NCBI GenBank assembly: GCA_018985225.1
Contig: JADGIF010000348.1
Coordinates: forward strand, 1 to 10,400
Source: Amoeboradix gromovi
Lineage: Eukaryota; Sanchytriomycota; Sanchytriomycetes; Sanchytriales; Sanchytriaceae
DNA length: 10,400 bases
Direction of reading: 5' to 3'
Shown here: piece after piece, positions 1 to 6,496 of the stretch
Numbering within the stretch: position 1 is the stretch's first letter
How the letters are laid out: every line of letters begins with the position of its first letter
Made by a program: the position numbers and the translations under genes
The notes under the pieces: generated by a model
Told to the model about the DNA's origin: nothing
The model's input: the letters and a program-made list of their open reading frames with translations, nothing else
Database searches by the model: none

Positions 1-275
1 ACGAGTATAAAAGGAAAATAAATATTCTGTACAGCTATTCTCTTACTCTTTCATCCAATCTTTATTTCAAATAAAATATCACTACTACTCTGTAAAAACT
101 AGAATAGACAAGAGTGATGATGTTAGCATAACATTACAAAATGACTCTAGAAAAGAGTACCGTCTAAGAAAATGCACCTTTTGCTTAGATGCTCAAAGAC
201 CTCATATTTCAACGAGATGTAGGGTCTTCTACTTTTATTTTGAAGAGGGGATTGAAAGTAATGAAAGAAAATTGG
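1..275. other. Gene-free left flank
   Basis: I see no convincing coding region on either strand here; open stretches are short and stop-rich. The sequence is AT-rich. Positions 91-109 (TGTAAAAACTAGAATAGAC) resemble the inner part of the 92-bp repeat in reverse-complement orientation (AAAAACTAGA against TCTAGTTTTT). The repeat family could therefore extend further left than the 92 bp that can be matched, because the right-hand copy is cut by the window edge and cannot be compared beyond that point. Confidence 0.5.
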
Positions 276-367
276 TATAATAGAAGATCTTTTATTAACG
301 ATAGCATTTCCTCCGTATGGTGCACCTTTAAAAACCAGTTAGTCTAGTTTTTATATTTGGTGTCCCA
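276..367 (+). repeat. 92-bp dispersed repeat, left copy (inverted relative to right copy)
   Basis: This segment matches the reverse complement of 10309-10400 over all 92 positions with 4 mismatches by eye (about 96% identity), with no gaps. Its inner boundary is sharp after TTTGGTGTCCCA. Within it, 319-366 can fold as an imperfect hairpin: GGTGCACC pairs with GGTGTCCC and AAAAACCAG with CTAGTTTTT. The outer half carries AAGATCTT. It lies 33 bp upstream of the ankyrin gene ATG and so overlaps that gene's promoter or 5' UTR. No ORF is present inside. It behaves like a dispersed non-autonomous element (MITE-like), but no target-site duplication could be recognised. Confidence 0.85.
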
Positions 368-399
368 TATCAGTCGATAGCTGTAAGACAAACTCCTTG

Positions 400-1344
400 A
401 TGGATCCACTTGACTTTGAAAATGATTTTATTGGGCAAAGTATAATTGATAACGATATGCAGCAGTACCAGAGGATGTTGCCGACAATAGTACCTCATGA
501 AATGTATTACTTTGTTTGTTGTGAACTTGGAAGACTTGAAATGTTGAAAATGCTCCCATTGAATTTTATTGTCTTGGACGAAAATAATAGAAACATGTTA
601 CACTACGCCTGCCAATTTGGGCATATACAAATTGTGCAATATTTGATGGAGAATGAACCAGATTTGGTACAGAGTAGTGACAATTATGGCGACTATCCAT
701 TTCACATAGCATGCGAATTTGGATCATTTGCTATTACTAAGTTTCTCCTGATGAAGTACCCTCAGTTGCTGTTTATTGATCACTCTGACGCCAATTCTGG
801 ATCGTGCTTGAATTCTATTTTACTGCATAGAATCAATGATGAATCATTTGAAATTATAACACATATGGTTACTAACAGACCTGACCTAATGCAAATACCT
901 AGATTTAAACAGTATCCAATATTTCAGCTATTCAGCATTGAGCAATCATTCCATTTCCTTAACAAGTGTTTAACTCTTTTTCTTAATTTTAATTGTGACT
1001 TGACTGTTAAAGATGCCAGTGGAAAGAATATTCTACACTACGCGCTAAAACTGAACAACGCGGAGCTAACTGGCGAGTTCCTAAAGCGTGATGTTAGTAT
1101 AAATGAACAAGACGCTGATGGAAATTCCCCATTACATGATTACTACTATGCTGCAGCTAACCAGTCTTTTGTCGAGCGCTATTTTAGCTACATACCATGC
1201 GCTATCAACTGGAGTCTAGTAAACAAGTCTGGTGATTCTGTCGAGAAACTTAAAAATAGGGCTGTTTCCATAAGTTTTGAACCTGGAAGAAAAAGAACAG
1301 TGTACGAAGAACAAGGAAGTCTGAATAAAAAAGTAACTAGATAA
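400..1344 (+). CDS. Ankyrin-repeat protein of unknown function
   Basis: This encodes a 314-residue soluble protein made mostly of ankyrin repeats, which are helix-turn-helix modules that usually bind other proteins. Clear repeats lie near residues 62-93 (NMLHYACQFGHIQIVQYLM), 97-128 (YPFHIACEFGSFAITKFLL), 205-236 (KNILHYALKLNNAELTGEFL) and 238-270. More degenerate units fill about 33-60 and 136-166. The C-terminal 30 residues are basic and non-repeat. No signal peptide, membrane helix or catalytic domain is visible. The first ATG in frame is at 400; the open frame runs back to a stop at 340-342 without another ATG. A possible poly(A) signal AATAAA lies inside the coding region at 1324-1329, 12 nt before the stop codon. 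The convergent PRP19 stop is only 5 bp downstream. The binding partner cannot be inferred. Confidence 0.85.
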   Translation: MDPLDFENDFIGQSIIDNDMQQYQRMLPTIVPHEMYYFVCCELGRLEMLKMLPLNFIVLDENNRNMLHYACQFGHIQIVQYLMENEPDLVQSSDNYGDYPFHIACEFGSFAITKFLLMKYPQLLFIDHSDANSGSCLNSILLHRINDESFEIITHMVTNRPDLMQIPRFKQYPIFQLFSIEQSFHFLNKCLTLFLNFNCDLTVKDASGKNILHYALKLNNAELTGEFLKRDVSINEQDADGNSPLHDYYYAAANQSFVERYFSYIPCAINWSLVNKSGDSVEKLKNRAVSISFEPGRKRTVYEEQGSLNKKVTR

Positions 1345-1349
1345 CCTTT

Positions 1350-2412
1350 TTACTCTATTTTTATCTTTCTATCTTTCAATTGTACAATTATATCATAAAA
1401 TCCAATCCATTCACCATGAGGTATCCATGATTGCTCAACACGCTGCACGTTTTGCAAATCAAATTCAAGCTCCATTTCTTTCCATGTCTTGTACTTGTAT
1501 AACCTAAATTAGATAAAATTACTTCGTTACTTGGCCAAACACCAACAAATTATGCAATTTAGTAAATGCAAATGAAGAGTCCGGTTCAACATCAACACTA
1601 GCAACAAATCCCTTTGTGTCTTCACTTAGCTTGCGCAAGTCAAATATGTCTATCTGTGAATTATCGTTTGATATTGCAATGTAATAACCATTGGAACAGC
1701 ACTTCAAACTAGAAATGGAATGCTTTATATGCCATGTGTCTATGTAGCCACCATTGTTTATATGATAAATATCAATAAACGTAGAATAAACAACAAAGAA
1801 TATCTGTAAGTCACAATGCCAGACAACAAACGAAACCTGTTTTTTGGTATGAAGAATAAATTCATGTATAGGCGTATTATTGTGCATAAGAAGTACCTTG
1901 TTCTTGATGTTAAGCTCTACTTTGGACAAAGGATGCTTAGCCAAATTAGGAAAGTCACCATCAAATTCAACAACCACAGGAGTTTTAGCCTCCGCATTCT
2001 TTATCTGCTTATTTTTAGATTTACGGGATTGCTGTACATTGCAATTGTTAATTTCCTCATTAAAGTCATGAAAACTGTACTGATATTCAGTCTTTTTGCG
2101 TTTTAATGGCTTATGTTCCTCGTTATTGTAGTCTTGTAAAACTTTTGCGACCACTCTTAGTAGAGCGTCCCTTTCGTACAAAAGTCTGGACAACAGCTTC
2201 TCTTTATCATCTGTAAAATCATTGGCGTAGGTTTGAGTTAGATATGAAGAGTCTATTTTAGTTAAATCCCGCTCCTCAAGAGCTTGATTAGTTTGCGGAT
2301 CCTTTTTATGCTGATGAATGTAATTCATGATAGCATGATAGTCATAAATAGTGCCATATTTTGTACAGACTGGTACCAAAGTATTCTGTTTGGTCAATTG
2401 GCATAAAAACAT
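1350..2412 (-). CDS. PRP19: Pre-mRNA-processing factor 19 homologue, shortened (U-box E3 ligase), two exons
   Basis: Prp19 is the U-box ubiquitin ligase and scaffold of the NineTeen complex that activates the spliceosome. Exons are 2412-1523 and 1503-1350, joined across a 19-nt intron, giving 347 residues. Residues 1-56 match the Prp19 U-box (starts MFLCQLTKQN; then YDYHAIMNYI, DPQTNQAL, LEERDLTKI). Residues 66-98 match the Prp19 coiled-coil region (LLSRLLYERDALLRVVAKVL). A basic linker follows (KRKK, 104-107), then a WD40-like half from about 155. Without splicing, the frame stops at residue 297 just before a conserved segment; splicing restores LYKYKTWKEM, comparable to the IY..KQWTEI blade in other Prp19 proteins. 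Usual family length is about 500 residues, so the propeller is about 100-150 residues short and may have lost blades. The C-terminal half is divergent, but the U-box and coiled coil make the identity fairly secure. The ATG lies 38 bp after the WASP stop. Confidence 0.8.
1504..1522 (-). other. 19-nt spliceosomal intron in PRP19
   Basis: The antisense strand reads GTAATTTTATCTAATTTAG, flanked by AA upstream and GTTATAC downstream. It is canonical GT-AG with a CTAAT branch-like motif just before the 3' end. It contains an in-frame TAA that would end the protein at residue 297. Removing it opens 50 further codons with no stop and restores similarity to the last part of the Prp19 propeller. The length is 1 mod 3, so it both shifts frame and carries a stop if retained. 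Confidence 0.8.
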
Positions 2413-2442
2413 GATTAAAACAAGGGATCTGCAAAGGTATAA

Positions 2443-2453
2443 TTTATTTATTA
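2443..2453 (-). terminator. WASP poly(A) signals overlapping the stop codon
   Basis: On the minus strand, two overlapping AATAAA hexamers occupy 2452-2447 and 2448-2443, directly on and after the TAA stop of the WASP gene (2453-2451). PRP19 starts only 38 bp downstream, so the WASP 3' UTR must be extremely short or must run into the PRP19 5' region. Confidence 0.55.
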
Positions 2454-3695
2454 ATCACTCCATTCATCCTCATCGTCTTCTTCCTCATCGCTATCCAAAG
2501 TAGTTAGTACCTTGTTTCTATCAGCTAGTGCAGAAGCTAGTGCGCCAGCAAGATCATTACCACCTGCCATTGAAGAGGTAAATTTCTTTGGTTGTTCCTC
2601 GGCTTCAACCTTTTTTAAAGTCTTGACACCACCAGATCTAATCGCGGCTAATAAATCATCGTTTGGGGCAACAGCTGGGCCTAATTTAGGTTTCTGGACT
2701 TTAGGCGTATCATCCTTCGGAGGTGGAGTAAAAACTGGTGGGCTGAAGGGTGGGGGCGGTGGCGGAGCACCAGGTGCATTTTTGCTGGCTTCCGATGTGA
2801 GAAGATTTAATGCAGGAATATCTGGTGCAGGAGCAAGTGGTTCCTGGGGTTTAACTTTTTTAGGAGGAGGCAAATCGCTTTTCTTCTTTGGAGGATCTGG
2901 CTTCTTATTGACTGGCTCTGTGTTATTACTAATTCTTTGCGGCAAATTTGGAGGTGGAAGATCAGGTGCTGCAGGTCTAATGACATTTTTAGTTGATAGA
3001 GGTTCAGGCGACAGAGGTTCCGTAACCTTTTTTGGAGGCAGACTTTGCGGAATAGATGGATTAATTTTTTTAGGTGGCGGAAGTTCCGGAGGGCCTACTG
3101 CAATAGGCCTATTTGATGTTTCTGGAGGAGGAATCTCTGGTGGTCGGCGTCTAGAGGGTGGTGGCGGCGGCGCTCTCTTTTTATCTGTGGGCTGACCATC
3201 ACTGGAATGATTTTGCATAAAATTCATAACAAATTTTGCTGTTTTTGGATCCTGAAGCTGTTCTGAAGTCAAACCGGCTTTTTTAAACGTATCCAACCAT
3301 TCTGGTGGTACATTATTAACATCTAGTCCTTTACCTTTAGCATAGCCAACGTGGCTAACATGTTGAAATCCACTGGGTGCTGATATGGAGGCTTTGTCTA
3401 TCTTTTTTGTTTTTGGCTTCTTTTTGCCTTTTGTCAACTGACCAAGAGTGTCCTTAAACAGCTCGTCTGGAAACTCGTTAACTTCAAAGGAAAGACCCAT
3501 CAAAAAATCCATCGTTGCAAATGCGTAAAAAAGCTTCGACATCTGCGTCATTTTTACGTTTTGATGTTCAAATAGCAGCTCGCCGTCCATATCTTTAATC
3601 TGTATTGTTTCTGCGACTGAAATTCTACCATATAAACCAGTATACTTCCAAGTTGGTGAAGGTGTCAAAGGGCTGACATACAGTTTACAAATCAT
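2451..3695 (-). CDS. Wiskott-Aldrich syndrome protein (WASP/N-WASP) family homologue with CRIB and WCA
   Basis: This is a nucleation-promoting factor that activates the Arp2/3 complex for branched actin assembly, normally under Cdc42 control. With the ATG at 3695 it has 414 residues. WH1 covers about 1-85 (WKYTGLYGRI, LLFEHQN). A basic patch lies at 90-98 (KGKKKPKTKK). The CRIB motif ISAPSGFQHVSHVG is near 104-117, followed by a GBD helix (LTSEQLQDPKTAKFVMNFM, about 142-160). A proline-rich region spans about 175-327 with several poly-Pro runs. WH2 is at about 346-364 (DDLLAAIRSGGVKTLKK), the central helix at about 381-397 (DLAGALASALADRNKVL), and the acidic tail at 401-414 ends in DEWSD with the conserved Trp. 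The WH1 start is short: the frame stays open 12 codons upstream without an ATG, to a TAA at 3734-3732, so a 5' exon may be missing. GCLC diverges from it across 157 bp. Confidence 0.9.
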   Translation of the reverse strand: MICKLYVSPLTPSPTWKYTGLYGRISVAETIQIKDMDGELLFEHQNVKMTQMSKLFYAFATMDFLMGLSFEVNEFPDELFKDTLGQLTKGKKKPKTKKIDKASISAPSGFQHVSHVGYAKGKGLDVNNVPPEWLDTFKKAGLTSEQLQDPKTAKFVMNFMQNHSSDGQPTDKKRAPPPPPSRRRPPEIPPPETSNRPIAVGPPELPPPKKINPSIPQSLPPKKVTEPLSPEPLSTKNVIRPAAPDLPPPNLPQRISNNTEPVNKKPDPPKKKSDLPPPKKVKPQEPLAPAPDIPALNLLTSEASKNAPGAPPPPPPFSPPVFTPPPKDDTPKVQKPKLGPAVAPNDDLLAAIRSGGVKTLKKVEAEEQPKKFTSSMAGGNDLAGALASALADRNKVLTTLDSDEEEDDEDEWSD

Positions 3696-3852
3696 GCGTA
3701 AAAATAATGCCAAAGTTTCAAAGGGACTCCATTAGATTATGCAAAAGTAGTTTCGGTAAGATAATGCTCACGCAAATTTGGTATCAAAGCCAAACCTCTT
3801 AACCACTGCGCACTTAAGCAAAAATTTGCTCTTTCCACATTGAAACGTCGGA
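3696..3852. promoter_or_regulatory. Shared divergent upstream region of the WASP gene and GCLC
   Basis: This 157-bp interval separates the WASP ATG (minus strand) from the GCLC ATG (plus strand), so both promoters must lie in or overlap it unless WASP has an undetected 5' exon here. I see no clear TATA box or recognised operator. On the minus strand, CTAATGGAG at about 3735-3727 resembles a branch point plus 3' splice site. A GTGAGC further upstream could be the matching donor for an intron of about 45 nt, but no initiating ATG is evident in that frame. Confidence 0.4.
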
Positions 3853-5884
3853 ATGGGTTTGCTTTCAACCGGTACACCATTAAAATGGGACGAGGCTGCT
3901 AAATATGCTGATTTTATTAGAAGAAATGGTATATTGCAGCTTATAAATAATTACCACACCCAATTGAACAAAAACAACGATTCTCTGAAATGGGGCGACG
4001 AGATAGAAAGCATCCTCGTTAAGTGGGTTAAGGAAGAGGGCAACGACAAAGTTTTATTGAGCATGAGAGGATACGAATGCTATGAAGCAATGTTGTCTAT
4101 AGAGGAAGAAGCAGTCAAAGAAGGTAAAGAAATTCCTGTTCTGTGGAGACCAGAATATGGGAAACATATGATGGAATCACTACCAGGCAAACCTTATGGC
4201 AGCACAATAAAAGATTTACTTGTTGTAGAGGAGAACATGTGCAAAAGAAGGGAAGTCTTACAAACCGTATTACAATCAGGCGAGCAGTTGTTGAATGTAA
4301 CGTGTTTTCCTCTCATGGGTTCACTGCTGTATAAATGGCTTGATTCGGATATAGATATGAGGGCTAACAATGAAGAGGGCTATGGTGGCTCACATGTACA
4401 ATTTAGTCGTAGTTTGCATATTCCAGATGAACTGATTAATCCCCATCCTAGATTCAGTACTTTAACTGCCAATATAAGGAATCGAAGAGGGCACAAGGTT
4501 GGTATAAACCTCCCCATTTTCAAAGATATAAACACACCTTCTCCTTTTGTTGAGGACTTACCGCGTCCACAAGGCTATCAGCATCCTTATGACACTAATG
4601 AAGCCTTGCCTGACCATATTTACTTAGATTGTATGTGCTTTGGTATGGGTTGCTGCTGTCTACAATTGACATTTCAGTGCTGCAATGTCAATGAGGCTAG
4701 GAGATTATATGATCAACTCGCACCGTTGACTCCATTGCTAATGGCTCTATCTGCCGCCACTCCAATTTTCAAAGGATATTTGACTGATAGAGATTGTAGA
4801 TGGGAGGTTATTAGTGCTTCAGTTGATGACAGAAATCCGTTTGAACGTGGTCATTTGAATTCAAAAGAGTCTATTCACATACCAAAATCTAGATATGGAG
4901 CAATTAGCACTTACTTATCTAATTATCAAGATTTTGACGACAGATACAACGATACAGAATTAGTGGTAGATATGGACGTGTTCAATAAACTAATGGAAAG
5001 CGGCCTTGATTATCGATTAAGCAGACACTTTGCCCATCTGTTCACCAGAGACCCTCTTGTAATTTACAAAGAACTCCTTCATCAGAATAATAATAAAGTT
5101 ACCGATCACTTCGAGAACATCAACAGCACTAATTGGCAATCAGTCCGATTTAAACCTCCTCCTGATTTTACCTCTGATATTGGTTGGAGAGTAGAGTTCC
5201 GATCGATGGAAGTGCAACCAAGTGATTTCGGTAACGCGGCATTTAGCATTTTCATAATTTTGCTAACTCGAGCTATTTTAACCTTTAACCTCAATTTTTA
5301 CATTCCAATCAGCAAGAATGATGAAAACTTGGAACGAGCGCATACTCGGGACGCCATAAATTCTGAACTATTTTGGTTTCGCAATAATGTATACAATTAC
5401 AACGATATGAACGGTGATGATAATCACTTGAATACACAGATGAATGACTGCTGCACCGTGCAATTTGAAAAAAAAGGATTTGGTAGATTCGGAAAATTAA
5501 AATGCACGCAGCAGTTTGAAAATGAACCATGGGAAGAAATGACTTTGAATGAGATATTTAATGGCAAGGTCGTTTTAATTTATGTAGGTTGGCGGGTTTA
5601 AAGGATTGATATCTATCGTAGAGTCTTACCTGAATTTTCAAAAGATTGGAATTAGTGAAAGGTGTCAACTGCAGAAGTATATCAAACACATAAGCAACAT
5701 AGCTAGTGGAGCAACTCCTACTGTAGCTACATCAATACGGGATTTTGTGAAGAATCATGATGATTATAAACATGATTCCAAAGTAACTGATGCTATAAGC
5801 AGCGATTTATTAAGGTTATATTCGAAGTCGCTGGAAGCCAATTCACCGTTCTTCGAATCTGTTTATAATTGCGGATGTGATTGA
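3853..5884 (+). CDS. GCLC: Glutamate-cysteine ligase catalytic subunit, two exons
   Basis: This is the ATP-dependent, rate-limiting cytosolic step of glutathione synthesis, joining the gamma-carboxyl of glutamate to cysteine. Exons 3853-5568 and 5588-5884 join across a 19-nt intron to give 670 residues; the human subunit has 637. The start MGLLSTGTPLKW matches the conserved eukaryotic N terminus. WGDEIE at 47-52 holds the acidic metal/substrate residues equivalent to human Glu50 and Glu52. Other family signatures are WRPEYGKHMMESLPGKPYG (98-116), HPRFSTLTANIRNRRG (198-213), the FGMG..CLQLTFQ segment (263-275), DCRWEVISASVDDR (314-327) and STNWQSVRFKPPP...DIGWRVEFR (425-450). Splicing converts NGK into NGKVGGFKGL, matching NGKEGVFPGL of animal enzymes without a length change. 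The cysteine cluster around 260-277 is denser than in human GCLC. No regulatory GCLM subunit is in this window. Confidence 0.95.
5569..5587 (+). other. 19-nt spliceosomal intron in GCLC
   Basis: GTCGTTTTAATTTATGTAG sits between AAG and GTTGGC at codon phase 0. It is GT-AG, T-rich, and has TTAAT as a possible branch site. Unspliced, the frame ends at a TAA at 5599-5601, and the conserved C-terminal 98 residues lie in another frame (+1). Excising exactly 19 nt restores them and reproduces the NGK-x-G-x-F-x-GL motif of the family. The intron has the same length as the one in PRP19. Confidence 0.85.
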
Positions 5885-6413
5885 ACTAAGTAAATACTCT
5901 CGGCATAATTCTAACGACTATTCGTAGTTTTGCTGCGCTCAAAGTATGCATAGATCTATGGTGGGACTGAGTCAACTCCAAATGACCACTGACAACGTCT
6001 ATAATAAGCCTGGACCTTTAGGAGGTCTTTAACATAGCACTGAGCTGTAGTTCAATAGCTTTTTTGTATACTAGATATCTCTCTTGCATAAAATAAGATC
6101 TTTTTTGAGGAAGATGTCAAAGTAAAATTATCAAGTGTTTTCAATGTCGTGTAAATGGCACATGTATTTATTTCCTGACACGAAAAGATATCAGATAATT
6201 CTTCTTAAAGCGTATTTTTTATCTTCCAATAATTTCTTAGGTATGAGATACTCTGGCCGCGGCAATTTTGACCTATTTGCAGCTGATTCAAAGAGAGGTT
6301 ATCAATTTCTATGTAGTGAGAAAGGTTAAGAAACAGAGCATGTTGGAGCGAGATAGCCCATACAATCATGCTAAGTAGTTCATCGAATCAAACCTGCCAG
6401 CTTCTTCAGATAT
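5885..6413. other. Gene-free region between convergent GCLC and ELP1
   Basis: No conserved gene or recognisable tRNA or snRNA was found here. A weak plus-strand frame from ATG 6144 to 6329 encodes about 61 residues with no recognised similarity. It contains an intron-like string (GTATTTTTTATC to TTTCTTAG, 6211-6239), but removing that string soon hits a stop. A small hairpin is possible around 6014-6029 (GACCT, loop, AGGTC). The interval is large for this compact window, in contrast to the 5-bp and 38-bp gaps elsewhere. With the repeat remnant next to it, it may be a decayed insertion. Confidence 0.4.
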
Positions 6414-6460
6414 CTATTTTAGAAAACTAGTCTAGTTTTTATACTAAGGCGCAGATATTA
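6414..6460 (+). repeat. Degenerate third copy of the repeat family
   Basis: AGTCTAGTTTTTATA at 6429-6443 is identical to 341-355 of the left repeat. Flanking similarity extends on both sides: TTTTAGAAAAC against CTTTAAAAACC upstream, and GGCGCAGATAT against GGTGTCCCATAT downstream. AAAACTAG-T-CTAGTTTT here is a perfect 17-nt palindrome. It lies in the same orientation as the left copy and about 30 bp past the ELP1 stop. The outer half of the repeat is not recognisable. Confidence 0.5.
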
Positions 6461-6490
6461 AACGTAAAAATTTAACTGAGACTTAAGAGA

Positions 6491-6496
6491 TTTATT
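6491..6496 (-). terminator. ELP1 poly(A) signal containing the stop codon
   Basis: The minus strand reads CAATAAATC at the end of ELP1, so AATAAA (6496-6491) contains the entire TAA stop (6494-6492). This is the only consensus hexamer seen close to the end of the gene. Confidence 0.5.

Noticed and set aside
1816-2106. Plus-strand frames of 96 and 63 residues
   Set aside because: Both are antisense to the conserved coiled-coil and linker part of PRP19 and match no family.
2512-3195. 227-residue plus-strand frame rich in Gly, Phe and Ser
   Set aside because: It is antisense to the WASP proline-rich region; the poly-Gly runs are the complement of proline codons.
3696-3713. Start of the WASP gene at 3713
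   Set aside because: That codon is TTG; the first ATG in the frame is at 3695. The same applies to the ankyrin gene, where 397 is TTG and ATG is at 400.
5569-5606. GCLC as two separate genes or a frameshifted pseudogene
   Set aside because: A precise 19-nt GT-AG excision restores the family motif, and a second gene shows the same intron size, so an intron explains it better.
6144-6329. Small plus-strand protein gene of about 61 residues
   Set aside because: No recognisable similarity or conserved motif; the length is compatible with chance, and the intron-like string inside does not extend the frame.
6340-6410. Possible tRNA-like stretch with GTTCATCGAATC
   Set aside because: No matching A box, acceptor stem or anticodon arm could be folded on either strand.
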